The notes below the pieces were generated by a model. That model saw only the letters and a list, made by a program, of their open reading frames with translations. It had not been told where the DNA came from and ran no database searches. DNA of 64,000 nt from GCA-003244245 sp963822695 (GTDB lineage: Bacteria > Actinomycetota > Actinomycetes > Mycobacteriales > Pseudonocardiaceae). The position numbers and the translations under genes were made by a program. This document shows, one piece after another, positions 26,891-35,743 of the stretch; the stretch's first letter is position 1, and the number at the start of each line of letters is the position of its first letter. The DNA lies in NCBI GenBank assembly GCA_963822695.1, contig CAWGJH010000024.1, positions 348,596-412,595 on the forward strand, read 5' to 3'.

Positions 26891-27757
26891 ATGATGACCG
26901 CAGCTACTGCCCAATCCGCGCTGTACGGCGGACCGGTGAGGCCCGACCAGAAGGTCAGGCGAGTCCGTGTTCAGGACCTCATGGCGGCCAAACGTCGTGG
27001 CGAGAAGTGGGCGATGCTCACCGCGTACGACTATTCCACGGCCACGCTGCTCGACGCTGCCGGAATTCCCGTACTGCTGATCGGCGACTCAGCGGCAAAC
27101 GTCGTCTACGGCTATGACACGACGGTCCCGGTGACCGTCGATGAGCTGGTTCCCCTGGTCCGCGGCGTGGTCCACGGCGCCCGCCGAGCGCTGGTCGTCG
27201 CCGACCTGCCCTTCGGCTCCTACCAGTCCTCCCCGACCCAGGCCCTGGAGACCGCGGCCCGTTTCCTCAAAGAGGCCGGCGCGCATGCGGTGAAGCTGGA
27301 GGGCGGCCGCCGAGTGGTGCCCCAGGTCGAGGCGCTGGTCGAGGCGGGCGTGCCGGTGATGGCCCACCTCGGGCTCACCCCGCAGTCGGTGCACGCGATG
27401 GGCGGCTATCCGGTGCAGGGACGGGGCGAGGCTGGTGAGCGCCTGCTAGAGGATGCAAAAGCCCTGGAAGCCGTCGGGGTGTTCGCCATCGTGCTCGAAG
27501 TCGTCCCCGCCGAGTTGGCCGCGCGAGTCACCGCGGTGACGAGTGTTCCCACCATCGGGATCGGTGCCGGACCGGCCTGCGACGCGCAGGTCATGGTGTG
27601 GCAGGACATGGCGGCCTTCCACTCCGCCGCTGGTCCGGTGCCGAGGTTTGTCAAGACCTACGCCAAGCTCGGCGACGGGCTACGCGAGGCCGCGCGGCAC
27701 TTCGCCGAGGAGGTCCGCTCGGGCGCCTATCCGGGTCCTGAGCACACCTACCACTGA
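26891..27757 (+). CDS. panB: Ketopantoate hydroxymethyltransferase
   Basis: A 288-residue PanB, first committed enzyme of pantothenate/CoA synthesis (alpha-ketoisovalerate plus methylene-THF). KWAMLTAYDYSTA, LIGDSAANVVYGYDTT (metal-binding Asp), VVADLPFGSYQ, AVKLEGG (catalytic Glu region) and MAHLGLTPQSVHAMGGY are all present, as is GIGAGPACDAQVMVWQD. GAGGGAGG lies just before ATG 26891; a second ATG follows directly. Its position downstream of the TAP-like hydrolase matches mycobacteria. It is convergent with the F420 reductase gene, with a 10-bp gap. Confidence 0.95.
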   Translation: MMTAATAQSALYGGPVRPDQKVRRVRVQDLMAAKRRGEKWAMLTAYDYSTATLLDAAGIPVLLIGDSAANVVYGYDTTVPVTVDELVPLVRGVVHGARRALVVADLPFGSYQSSPTQALETAARFLKEAGAHAVKLEGGRRVVPQVEALVEAGVPVMAHLGLTPQSVHAMGGYPVQGRGEAGERLLEDAKALEAVGVFAIVLEVVPAELAARVTAVTSVPTIGIGAGPACDAQVMVWQDMAAFHSAAGPVPRFVKTYAKLGDGLREAARHFAEEVRSGAYPGPEHTYH

Positions 27758-27767
27758 GCGAGGGTGA

Positions 27768-28487
27768 TCAGACACCGGTGATCCGGATCCCGGCGTGCGT
27801 GTGGTATCGCCTGTTGATCGCGATGAGATTGGCGGCCAGCGCTTCCACCTGACCGGCGTTGCGTAGCCGCCCGCCGTAGATGCCACGCATGCCAGGTATC
27901 TCATCGGCTAGGGCGCATACCAGATCAGTGGCCTCCCGGTCGTCGCCCAGCACCAGCACGTCGATGTCCAGACTACTCACCTCGGGGTCCTCCAGCAGCA
28001 CCGCGGAGACGTGATGGAACGCGGCGGTCACCCGAGACTCGGGCAGCAGGGCCTGGGCCTGCTGGGCGGCGCTGCCCTCCGGCACCGCCCGCAGGAATGG
28101 ACCCCGGTTGTCGAATCCGAGCGGGTTCACGCAGTCGATCACGATCGTGCCGGCCAGTGGTGAGCGCAGCGAGGTGAGCAGCGCGGCGTGACCGTCGAAG
28201 GGCACCGCCACGAGGACCAGATCCGACTCGGCGGCGCAGCCGGCGTTGTCCGTGCCGAACACGCGCTGCGAGCCGGCACGTTCCCGCAGCAAGGCCGCAG
28301 TGTGCTCGGCCCGACCAGCGTCTCGGGAGCCGATCACCACCGGCAGCCCGCCAAGCGCCCAGCGGTAGGCCAAGCCGCGGCCCTGCGGACCAGTGCCGCC
28401 GAGCACCCCGATGGTGAGCCGCGACAGGTCAGCCTGAGTCATCGGCTGATGGGTCATCGGCTGATGGGTCATCGGCTGATGGGTCAC
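27768..28487 (-). CDS. NADPH-dependent F420 reductase
   Basis: A 239-residue Rossmann protein that moves hydride between NADPH and coenzyme F420. The nucleotide motif TIGVLGGTGPQGRGLAYRWA (about residues 25-44), DNAGCAAESDLVLVAVPF, DCVNPLGFDNRG and GRLRNAGQVEALAANLIAIN (C-terminal) are family features. The N-terminus is three MTHQP units encoded by a 15-bp DNA repeat, so ATG 28487 is one of four in-frame starts; MTQADLSRLTIGV, starting at 28442, is the minimal core. The ATG overlaps the preceding gene's TGA (ATGA). It is the last gene of the secretion-like operon. Confidence 0.88.
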   Translation of the reverse strand: MTHQPMTHQPMTHQPMTQADLSRLTIGVLGGTGPQGRGLAYRWALGGLPVVIGSRDAGRAEHTAALLRERAGSQRVFGTDNAGCAAESDLVLVAVPFDGHAALLTSLRSPLAGTIVIDCVNPLGFDNRGPFLRAVPEGSAAQQAQALLPESRVTAAFHHVSAVLLEDPEVSSLDIDVLVLGDDREATDLVCALADEIPGMRGIYGGRLRNAGQVEALAANLIAINRRYHTHAGIRITGV

Positions 28488-28498
28488 GGGCTGATGGC
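28439..28498 (-). repeat. Four 15-bp tandem repeats at a gene junction
   Basis: GTCATCGGCTGATGG is repeated three times exactly and a fourth time with changes (GTCACGGGCTGATGG). On the minus strand it gives MTHQP units at the F420-reductase start, each with an ATG, and covers the stop of the upstream gene. Unit-number changes would add or remove whole start codons. Confidence 0.85.
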
Positions 28499-28915
28499 CG
28501 GCGGGCGGCGGGGTATCGGGTCCAGGCAGGACACCAAGACTTCCCTGGACTGCGGGTCGGATACCACGGCGTCGTTGCGATCTCGATATACCAGCTCGCC
28601 GCTGGTGTCGATCTCAAGCAGATAGCCGGCCTCGGCAAGCTGGCCCTCGTCCAGGTCGACCAGCCGTTCGACGCGACTAGGCACCACCCGGTAGACCGGC
28701 CACGGCAGATCGCCGTAGGTCTGATGTAGCTCATCGATGAGGTAAGCCATCTGCTGCTGCCAGGGCAAGGGCATCTCCTCGGCCAGAGACCGGGGCAACA
28801 CGACATAGCCCTCGTCGACCCCCAGCGTGGCCAGCTCGAGATGGTCCCGTAGCGGGGTGGCCGAAGCCGGCCGACCCACCGGTCGCGAGATCGGGTCTGA
28901 CGCGTACACCTTCAC
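28484..28915 (-). CDS. Hypothetical protein of the secretion-like operon
   Basis: A 143-residue soluble protein with no signal or membrane segment. The only notable features are a conserved-looking start MKVYASDPISRPVGRPAS, an acidic, aromatic middle (QQQMAYLIDELHQTYGDLPW) and LVYRDRNDAVVSDPQSREVL, a strand-rich end. The family is not recognised. It starts 9 bp after the NlpC/P60 gene and its stop overlaps the F420 reductase start by 4 bp, so it belongs to the same transcript. It may be a cytoplasmic partner of the membrane complex. Confidence 0.75.
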   Translation of the reverse strand: MKVYASDPISRPVGRPASATPLRDHLELATLGVDEGYVVLPRSLAEEMPLPWQQQMAYLIDELHQTYGDLPWPVYRVVPSRVERLVDLDEGQLAEAGYLLEIDTSGELVYRDRNDAVVSDPQSREVLVSCLDPIPRRPPAISP

Positions 28916-28924
28916 CTCCGGATG

Positions 28925-29935
28925 TCAGGCCTTCGCGACCGGCACGCCGGGCCGGACCGCGAGCGGCATCAATTCGTGCTCGTCGAAGCTCACAGCCCGC
29001 TGCCGCAGCGGTACCGTTTGATTCGCCGCCTCGACCATGCGGCCGTTACCCAGGTACATCGCAACATGGTGGATGCTATCCGGGTTCGAGGTGTCGTAAC
29101 CCCAGAACAGCAGGTCTCCGGGTTGCGCCTGGCGCACTGGCAGCTGGGCGCCAGCCCAGTACTGCTGTCGCGCCACCCGGGGCAATGTGACCCCAGCCGA
29201 CTCGTAAGCTCGCAACATCAGCCCCGAGCAGTCGTAGGCAGTGGGCCCGGTAGCGCCCCAGACGTAGGGCTTGCCGACTTCGCCCAGCGCATAGCGCATC
29301 GCCCGGTCGGCAACCTCGGAGGATGCGCCCGGCGGGAGTGGCGCGGTGCAGGATACCCGGGTGAACTCCGTGACGTCCCCGCCCACAGCGCCGATCACGT
29401 TGACGGCCAGCGGTTCCCACTGGTGGTAGCGGCTCGGGAAGGCCGACCGCTCGATGTCCTGCGCGGAATCACCTGGCCGCTGGGTTTCCCAACCGGGCAC
29501 CATCAGCAGGCGGTCGTAGAACTCGTTGATCTCGTAGACGGGATCAGTGACCTGGGCGGCACTGCCCCACCCCTGCGAGGGGCGCATCTGGAAGATGCCC
29601 AGTGAGTCCCGGTCACCATAGTGCAGGTTGTGCAGCCGGGACTCGGTCATCCCCGCCTGGATGGCGATCTGCCACGCCCGCGGCGGCAGCCGGCGCTGCT
29701 TGCCGATCGCGATGATCTGCTCAACGATGGCCCGTTGCTCCACATCGAGGTCACTGACCCGGACGGCCACCCGTGGCGATTCCCTCGGATCGGTGGACGA
29801 GAGAACCGAGCCGCACGGCGCGCCGAACGTAAAGTCATTGGAACCGACGCCGCCGAGCAGGACAGAGATCGCAACCATCGCGATGAGACCGCCGAGCAAG
29901 CCGACAACCAGAAGCCCGACCAGCCACCCCCGCAT
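28925..29935 (-). CDS. Cell-wall hydrolase: SLT-like domain plus NlpC/P60
   Basis: A 336-residue exported, probably membrane-anchored enzyme (hydrophobic residues 5-30). Residues 60-150 resemble a lytic transglycosylase-like unit: AGMTESRLHNLHYGDRDSLG with Glu98, then IFQMRPSQGWG. Residues 205-330 are NlpC/P60: Cys236 in YDCSGLM, His in SIHHVAMYLGNG. The enzyme would cut glycan or peptide bonds of peptidoglycan. In conjugation and type IV secretion operons such enzymes (VirB1/TcpG-like) open the wall for the channel, which fits the gene's place after the VirB4/VirB6-like genes. Only 3 bp separate it from the preceding gene. Confidence 0.88.
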   Translation of the reverse strand: MRGWLVGLLVVGLLGGLIAMVAISVLLGGVGSNDFTFGAPCGSVLSSTDPRESPRVAVRVSDLDVEQRAIVEQIIAIGKQRRLPPRAWQIAIQAGMTESRLHNLHYGDRDSLGIFQMRPSQGWGSAAQVTDPVYEINEFYDRLLMVPGWETQRPGDSAQDIERSAFPSRYHQWEPLAVNVIGAVGGDVTEFTRVSCTAPLPPGASSEVADRAMRYALGEVGKPYVWGATGPTAYDCSGLMLRAYESAGVTLPRVARQQYWAGAQLPVRQAQPGDLLFWGYDTSNPDSIHHVAMYLGNGRMVEAANQTVPLRQRAVSFDEHELMPLAVRPGVPVAKA

Positions 29936-29938
29936 CGA

Positions 29939-30520
29939 TCAACCCGCCCGCTCGTAGCTGGCCACCCGCCAGCCGGCGGGAGTGGAGACCAGCAGCAGCC
30001 GCACCACGACCGCGGTGGTGGGCACGTCCACCTCAGCCGAACTCGCTCCCACGCTGACTGTCCGCAGCGGGCCGATGATCTGGGCGGCGGGCACGTTCGC
30101 CGGGTCAATGGACTGAAGTTGGGGAAACAAATCGTCGGTGGTATAGGGCCGCAGCTGCTCGACCCACCGCGCCGGGGTGATGCCCTTCGGAACGGTGAGA
30201 AACGCAGACACCCAGGAGCGTGCGACGGTGAGCGCGGCGGCCGGGGCCGGGATGCTGGGGGTGGGCGTCCGGGGCTGCTGGGCGATGCCGGCTCCGCCCA
30301 GTGCCGACCGTGGCGCCGAGGCGAACGAGCTGGCCTGCGGGCTCTGTGACGGCACTGCGGGGACCGCGCTCACCCGGCCCTCGGGCAGCGCCCGCTCAGC
30401 TCCGATGGTGATCACGACCAGCGCCAGCACGGTAGCGGCGAGGTGTTTGGGGGAACGCACCGGCCAGCCCCAAAACCTGCGGTAGACGGCTGCGCGGCCG
30501 CGGTGGGTGCGGATCGGCAA
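29939..30520 (-). CDS. Single-pass membrane protein, VirB8/TcpC-like candidate
   Basis: A 193-residue bitopic protein: basic cytoplasmic N-terminus (MPIRTHRGRAAVYRRFWGW), one membrane helix (HLAATVLALVVITIGA), a Pro/Ser-rich linker and an external domain, ARSWVSAFLTVPKGITPARW through VVVRLLLVSTPAGWRVASYE. The external part has the look of the NTF2-like fold of VirB8/TcpC conjugation proteins, but that is inference from topology and context, not from a diagnostic motif. It lies 15 bp after the VirB6-like gene and 3 bp before the cell-wall hydrolase gene. Confidence 0.7.
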   Translation of the reverse strand: MPIRTHRGRAAVYRRFWGWPVRSPKHLAATVLALVVITIGAERALPEGRVSAVPAVPSQSPQASSFASAPRSALGGAGIAQQPRTPTPSIPAPAAALTVARSWVSAFLTVPKGITPARWVEQLRPYTTDDLFPQLQSIDPANVPAAQIIGPLRTVSVGASSAEVDVPTTAVVVRLLLVSTPAGWRVASYERAG

Positions 30521-30535
30521 GGCGATCTTCCTCGG

Positions 30536-32485
30536 TCAGTCCGTGGTCCGGGCGCTGTCACCATCAGTGCGTTCCGAGCCGACTTCGAGGCCGGCCGAGG
30601 GGCGGTATACGACCCACACCGGGCGCCCGGCCACCTCTTCCAGCTCGGCTTGCCGCAGCGCGCCGCGCGGATCGCTGACCGCCGACGGCAGGTACACCGG
30701 GTCCTCGCCGGTCCGGGCGCGGCCTGGTGCGGTGACGCTGAACCCAGCTGGCAACGCAGCCAACCGATCCGGCCGTATCGTGCTCTCGCTCGATCCGGTC
30801 AGCGCCGTCTCGCCGCCCCCCTGCCCAGAACCGCCCGGCCCACCAGGGCCGAGCAACGGGATCGCCGCCTGTCCACTCCCACGGGCACCCCCACGGCGGT
30901 CCAACCGCTCGGCCGCGACTACCACCGGTGCGCCAGCCTCCGGACGCCCGCGACTGCCAGGTACAGAGTCCGCGGTCGGTGCTCCCGAATCGTCCTCGGC
31001 ACCGCGGGCCTCCTCCCAGAACCGCTCAGAGGGGGTGGCTTCGGCACCTGTCTTGCGCCGCAGCCTGGTCAGCACACCCGGTGGTGCGGCGGGTAGCGCC
31101 CCACCCACCGCACCAACCGCGAGCTCCGTCATCTGCCACATCCGCCGAACCGGGCGGGCTACCAGCAACATCACCAGCGTGATCATCCCGGCGAGCAGCA
31201 TCTGCGCGAGCACCGAGATGTTGCGGGACGGGTCGAACACCCACACCATCACCAGCGTGTGCAACGCGGCCAGCGCCGAGAGCACGACGATGTTGAGCAG
31301 CGCGGCGCCGACAGCGCGACCGACCCCGCGCAGGAGCTCGTGATGCAGGATTGCGATCAGGCCGATGACCGGGCCCAGCAGGATCACCACCCGCAGCAGC
31401 ACCTGGGCCAGCAGCAGTGCCGCCTGGGCGAGCAGCTGGAACAGCCCGAACATCGCTGCCTGCAGCGCGGCCAGGAACCCGACGCCGATCCGGTTGCCGT
31501 CCACCCCCTGGAAGTAGCCGTAGGCACTGCCCGTCCGCTCAGCGATGGCCTTGTACTCCTGCTTCTTGCGGTCCGCGACACCGGATTTCGGATCGTCCGC
31601 GCCGGCCGCGATCTCCTGCTTGGTGTAGGCCTGCGCGCGGAGCAGGTCACGACCGAGTTGGGTGGCCTGCGGACCGTCTGGAGAGCCGAACTCCCCGCGC
31701 AGCCAATTGCGGTAGATGATCTGGTCATGCAGCAGGGTCGGCAGCGCATCACGCTGCTCGATACCGACCTCCTGCAGGAAGCCGGTGCGCACCTGGTTGC
31801 TGCCATCGACCAGGACCCCATCGAGCACCTGCGTATACAGCAGCGGGGTGAGGTAGGTGGCGGCCGCCAGCCAGATGCCGGCCAGCGCCCACGCCGCGCG
31901 TTTGCTGACCGCGGCGAGGTCGCCGCGCCAGATCGACCGGAACAGCACAATCGCCAACAGCACTGCGACCAGCCCGAACCAGGGCGCGTACACGCTGTCA
32001 TACAGCGCGACCGTGCCGGAGACGATCAGGTCATTCAACGGGGACAGCAGACCCCCGTCGACGAGCGCGTAGTGCAGCCCGTTGGTCGCGCCGACGACCG
32101 CCTTACCGATGTCGAACAGCAGGTTGCCAGTCCAGGTGTCAATCACCGCGTTCGGGTTGCGCAGGCCCGAAGGACCGCAGCCCAGATCGTAGGTGTGCCA
32201 CACCAGCCCGGCGTAGCCGACTTCGGCGTACGCACTGTTCGGCGCGCCAGCCTGCGCCGGCGTGGGGTCGATGGCACCGACCATGCCGGACCCGGGTCGT
32301 TCCGGGTTGGGCGCTTGTTTGCAGTCGTCAACTCCTGGGACCTGCGCCGGTGAACCCGGCGCCGGTGAACCCAGGACCGGTGAACCCAGGGCCGGTGGAC
32401 ACAGCGCGGCCTGCACGCCGAGCACCGCGATGACCGTCATCAGCAGCGCCGCGATTCTTCTGCGGCGCAGCATCCGGATTCTCAT
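30536..32485 (-). CDS. VirB6/TrbL-like polytopic membrane protein
   Basis: A 649-residue protein. A signal-like helix (ALLMTVIAVLGVQAAL) is followed by a GSP-repeat linker, an external Cys-containing domain, then about seven hydrophobic segments, including WFGLVAVLLAIVLF, LLAQVLLRVVILLGPVIGLI and LAQMLLAGMITLVMLLVA. A long charged and Gly-rich cytoplasmic tail (residues 460-649) follows. The arrangement matches actinobacterial TrbL/VirB6-like channel proteins encoded next to VirB4-like ATPases. The ATG overlaps the VirB4-like stop by 4 bp (ATGA), indicating coupled translation. Confidence 0.78.
   Translation of the reverse strand: MRIRMLRRRRIAALLMTVIAVLGVQAALCPPALGSPVLGSPAPGSPAQVPGVDDCKQAPNPERPGSGMVGAIDPTPAQAGAPNSAYAEVGYAGLVWHTYDLGCGPSGLRNPNAVIDTWTGNLLFDIGKAVVGATNGLHYALVDGGLLSPLNDLIVSGTVALYDSVYAPWFGLVAVLLAIVLFRSIWRGDLAAVSKRAAWALAGIWLAAATYLTPLLYTQVLDGVLVDGSNQVRTGFLQEVGIEQRDALPTLLHDQIIYRNWLRGEFGSPDGPQATQLGRDLLRAQAYTKQEIAAGADDPKSGVADRKKQEYKAIAERTGSAYGYFQGVDGNRIGVGFLAALQAAMFGLFQLLAQAALLLAQVLLRVVILLGPVIGLIAILHHELLRGVGRAVGAALLNIVVLSALAALHTLVMVWVFDPSRNISVLAQMLLAGMITLVMLLVARPVRRMWQMTELAVGAVGGALPAAPPGVLTRLRRKTGAEATPSERFWEEARGAEDDSGAPTADSVPGSRGRPEAGAPVVVAAERLDRRGGARGSGQAAIPLLGPGGPGGSGQGGGETALTGSSESTIRPDRLAALPAGFSVTAPGRARTGEDPVYLPSAVSDPRGALRQAELEEVAGRPVWVVYRPSAGLEVGSERTDGDSARTTD
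32346..32405 (-). repeat. 15-bp tandem repeats in the VirB6-like leader
   Basis: Three near-identical 15-base units (GCCGGTGAACCCGGC, GCCGGTGAACCCAGG, ACCGGTGAACCCAGG) and a decayed fourth encode GSPxx units just after the signal helix. The period equals that of the repeats at 28439 and 32531. Confidence 0.85.
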
Positions 32486-35310
32486 GCTCTCGCCCTGACC
32501 GCGACTGCCGGACCGATCCCGTTGCGCCCCGAACCATGGGGATCCGAACCATGGGGATCCGAACCGTGGTGCTCTCCAGGCACGACGTCGGTCCCGCCGG
32601 GCAGCTCAGCACCCGGTGGGTCGCCGCGCAAGGCATCCGGAGTGGTGTCCAGCGCGGCGCACAGATGCTCCAGGTGTGCGCCGGAGAAGTCCACCCGGAC
32701 CCGCTCCACCCCGCCCGCGCCGTCGCCGAAGATGAATTGCCGAGGTGCCCGGTCCCGTTCAGTGGCCATCCGGTCACCGCCTGGGCGGCGCCCCAGCGAG
32801 GCCACCACCTGCTCATATCCCACCTCAACGGGAACTTTGAGCAATCGCAGCGCATCGGACTGCGCCGGTCCGTCGTCCAGCCTCCCGACGAAGACCGAAT
32901 CCAACAGCGACACGAAGCCCTGGATCTTGAGGAAGTCAGCCGGGATCTGCGATGACAGCAGCACCCGCACATTCCATTTGCGGGAGTCCCGCGCGAAGCG
33001 GTTCATCAGGACCCGACCGGTGGGGACCTCGGACAGGAAGAACGCCTCGTCGATCCAGACCCCCTTGCGCTGGTCGCGGGGACGCTCGTAGATCGACCGC
33101 TGAGTCAGCCAGGCCGCAAGGTTGAGCAACTCCACCCCGAGCGACTCGGCATCCGTCCAGTGCTCCCGGCCGATGTTGTCCTTGGGCAGGGTCAGACCGG
33201 ACATGGTGAGCACGGTGAGCCGGTCGTCACGCACCTCGGTATAGGGGTCAGCACCCTTCTCCGGAATGAGCAGCGACATTCGCTCGCGCATCTCATCGAG
33301 GAAGTCGGCGACCACGACGGCGTGCTCGCGGTGCTCGGAAGGATCACGGCGCAGCATCTCGAACACCTGCCCGGGATGCGCGTCGGGCCGCCCACCCACC
33401 GCACGGACCGCACGGAGCAGCACGATGCGGGTCTTCGCCATCCGGGCGACCTCGAACGGCAGCACTCCGGTGAGCACGTCGAGCACCAGCCGGCGCCGGG
33501 TGGCGGCAGCCAGCGCCTTTTCCCGCCGCCAGGCCCGCTCCGGGTCCTCTTCATCAAGGAAATGCGTCAGCGCGGGTTCAGCGACCACCCGATACGGGTT
33601 GAGGATGCCGGGCTGGGCGTTGAGCAGGTTGATCGGCCGGGCGTAGGGCCGAAGCTCGGGCAGCTCACACAGCTTGGCCAGCGGGCCGGAGGGGTCCAGC
33701 AGGGTCCAATACGCGCCGGAACGCAGCGTCTTGTACACGATGCCGCCGCCCAGGAAGGACTTGCCGCCACCGAGCCCGGCCACCAAGGCGGTCAACCCGG
33801 AGGAGTCCCGAATCTCCTGGGCCATCCACGGGTCCCACGCGACCGGGCGCCGAGTGGCGGTGCACGTCTCGCCGAGCAGGATGCCGCGCCGGTCCCCTAC
33901 CTCCGCGGTGGCGGTGGGCACCGCCGAAGCCGCCCAGATCACCGAGCCGCGGCGTAGGTAGGCGCCTGAGGACAGCGGCTCGCCCGGGATGAACTCGCGG
34001 GCCAGCGCGTACTGCGCCTCCGGATGCTCAATAGCGATCTTGGGCTTGTACAGATCCAGTAGCTGCTGCGCCAACCGCAGCGCATCCCGCTCAGTGGGCC
34101 CCGAGACCGCTACCCGCCACCACGACCGCACCCGGGTGCCCAGCGCGGTGAAGCCAGAGGTCATCTCGTCGTCGATCTCCAGCACCCGGGTGGCCTGCCG
34201 GACCAGGCTTTGCGGCGGCTCCAGGTCGTGCTCGTCGGTGTAGTGCCGCACCTGGGAACGCACCTTGTTCATCTGCCGCTGCAGCTCGCCGGCCACCTCC
34301 TCCGGGCGGCGCACATAGATACGTGCCGACCATTCGACCCCGGCCGGCAGGCGGTCCGAGCGCTGCACCCAGGGATCGTCGATCTCCGGGATCCGCAACC
34401 CGTGCATCTGCCCGACGGTGAGCACCACGACGTGCCGGGCTATCCCGGCGTTGGAGCCGGTGCGACCGCGGACGGTGAGGGTGGGCGCGTAGGGCTCGGT
34501 GTGGAAGTCCGCCGCATCGGTGAAACTGGCCAGATCCTCGGGCTCCCACGCGGCGCCGGGCGCTGCGGGCAGGTTGCGCGGCGCGGGCAGTCCCAGCGAG
34601 CACGACCGGTGCATCAACCAGGACATCTCCCCCGCGGTCACTGGCCGGCCCTCCAGCCCGGCGACGCCGATCACGCCGTCGAGGTGCTCGACCTCGGCGT
34701 CGATCGCGACCAACTCGGCGTCAACGGCGGTGGGGAACACCCGCCGCAGCACCGGCGCGGCCCGTTCCACGACCCGGTCCACCATGGAGCGGGTCTGCAC
34801 CTGCACGCCGAGATAGACCTCCTTCTCGGCCATCGAGTGCCCGAGCAGCTGCTGCTGCTCACCGATCATGTAGTCATCGAAGGAGAGCGCATCGGGGGTA
34901 TCGGGCAGCCGCCCCACCGCGTTGCGCACGTGCGCCTCAGCCCACATCCGGATCGGGTACGGACGAGCGGTGACCCGCAGGTGCATCCACCGGCCCTGCA
35001 ACTCCGCGTACTGGCCAGCGATGGCGTGGATCAGGTCCTGACGTTGCGAGTCCGAGCGGAATGACCAGCGCTGCGAAGCCAGCCGGTACCAGGCGTAGAC
35101 CTCCTGCCCGTTACGCACCAGGTGCCCATCGATGGAGCGCAGCGCGATGGACGGGGTGTAGCTGGGAACCGCAGCCTCGCCAGGAAGCTTGTGGCTGCGC
35201 CGGTTGGAGCCACCCCGATCAGCAGGCGTGGCGGCCATCGAGCTGTAATGATCCCGCGCGGGATGCTGGTCGCGTTCACCGCTGCGGGGCGGACGCCGGA
35301 GCCCGAACAT
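32482..35310 (-). CDS. VirB4-like secretion ATPase (SCO6880-type)
   Basis: A 942-residue ATPase of the VirB4/TraC class that powers type IV secretion or conjugation. An N-terminal PrgI-associated/SCO6880-like region (residues 50-450) precedes the motor domain: Walker A GLGGGKS (512-518), LLDPSGPLAKL, and Walker B GVWIDEAFFL (about 750-759) followed by RKWNVRVLLSSQ. The C-terminal GSDPH repeats come from a DNA repeat. The ATG at 35310 is chosen because GGAAGGAG lies 7 bases upstream; it overlaps the preceding gene by 35 bp. No VirD4-type coupling ATPase is encoded nearby. Confidence 0.87.
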   Translation of the reverse strand: MFGLRRPPRSGERDQHPARDHYSSMAATPADRGGSNRRSHKLPGEAAVPSYTPSIALRSIDGHLVRNGQEVYAWYRLASQRWSFRSDSQRQDLIHAIAGQYAELQGRWMHLRVTARPYPIRMWAEAHVRNAVGRLPDTPDALSFDDYMIGEQQQLLGHSMAEKEVYLGVQVQTRSMVDRVVERAAPVLRRVFPTAVDAELVAIDAEVEHLDGVIGVAGLEGRPVTAGEMSWLMHRSCSLGLPAPRNLPAAPGAAWEPEDLASFTDAADFHTEPYAPTLTVRGRTGSNAGIARHVVVLTVGQMHGLRIPEIDDPWVQRSDRLPAGVEWSARIYVRRPEEVAGELQRQMNKVRSQVRHYTDEHDLEPPQSLVRQATRVLEIDDEMTSGFTALGTRVRSWWRVAVSGPTERDALRLAQQLLDLYKPKIAIEHPEAQYALAREFIPGEPLSSGAYLRRGSVIWAASAVPTATAEVGDRRGILLGETCTATRRPVAWDPWMAQEIRDSSGLTALVAGLGGGKSFLGGGIVYKTLRSGAYWTLLDPSGPLAKLCELPELRPYARPINLLNAQPGILNPYRVVAEPALTHFLDEEDPERAWRREKALAAATRRRLVLDVLTGVLPFEVARMAKTRIVLLRAVRAVGGRPDAHPGQVFEMLRRDPSEHREHAVVVADFLDEMRERMSLLIPEKGADPYTEVRDDRLTVLTMSGLTLPKDNIGREHWTDAESLGVELLNLAAWLTQRSIYERPRDQRKGVWIDEAFFLSEVPTGRVLMNRFARDSRKWNVRVLLSSQIPADFLKIQGFVSLLDSVFVGRLDDGPAQSDALRLLKVPVEVGYEQVVASLGRRPGGDRMATERDRAPRQFIFGDGAGGVERVRVDFSGAHLEHLCAALDTTPDALRGDPPGAELPGGTDVVPGEHHGSDPHGSDPHGSGRNGIGPAVAVRARA
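32531..32575 (-). repeat. 15-bp tandem repeats at the VirB4-like C-terminus
   Basis: GAACCATGGGGATCC occurs twice exactly, with a decayed third unit. On the minus strand it encodes GSDPH units in the last 30 codons of the VirB4-like gene. Confidence 0.8.
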
Positions 35311-35743
35311 CAGTGCGCTCCTTCCTGCGGCGGCCCCAGCGGCGGCGTGGCCGCTGGCGGGGTCGAGGGCGGTCGCGTTCAACCCGGATCCGCGCAGCAC
35401 TGGCGGCACCAGCGCGAACCGCGGTCGTCTTCCGGGGGGCTGTGAGTTCGCGGACCCACATCGCGGCAACAGCACTCAACGGACGTTCATGGCTGATCCG
35501 GGAGCCGATAAACCGGGTGAGCACGATGGTGATGAGCAGTCCCCAGCCGGTCGAGAAAAAGCCGAAGCCGATGCCCAGCTGACGCTCGACGCCGAGAACG
35601 ACGAGAAACATCACCATCCCGATTCCCCAGGCCACGTACCGTGCGCGCCAGGGGAAGGTCGCCTTGGGTGGGCCGAGCCACACCGCGTCTACGCGGTAGA
35701 CATCGTCATCAGTGCGGATCCGCAACGTCGCGTCACTCCTCAC
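35276..35743 (-). CDS. Small membrane protein, VirB3/PrgI-like
   Basis: A 155-residue protein with two adjacent hydrophobic segments (YVAWGIGMVMFLVVLGV and FFSTGWGLLITIVL) and a very basic C-terminal tail (RDRPRPRQRPRRRWGRRRK). It sits directly before the VirB4-like gene and overlaps it by 35 bp. PrgI/VirB3-type proteins have this two-helix form and anchor VirB4 to the membrane. The function is inferred from topology and order. The GTG start at 35743 follows the upstream stop with no gap (TGAGTG). Confidence 0.68.
   Translation of the reverse strand: MRSDATLRIRTDDDVYRVDAVWLGPPKATFPWRARYVAWGIGMVMFLVVLGVERQLGIGFGFFSTGWGLLITIVLTRFIGSRISHERPLSAVAAMWVRELTAPRKTTAVRAGAASAARIRVERDRPRPRQRPRRRWGRRRKERTDVRAPASAPQR

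Noticed and set aside
28439..28498. CRISPR-like array
   Set aside because: The 15-bp units are contiguous with no spacers and encode amino acids in frame.
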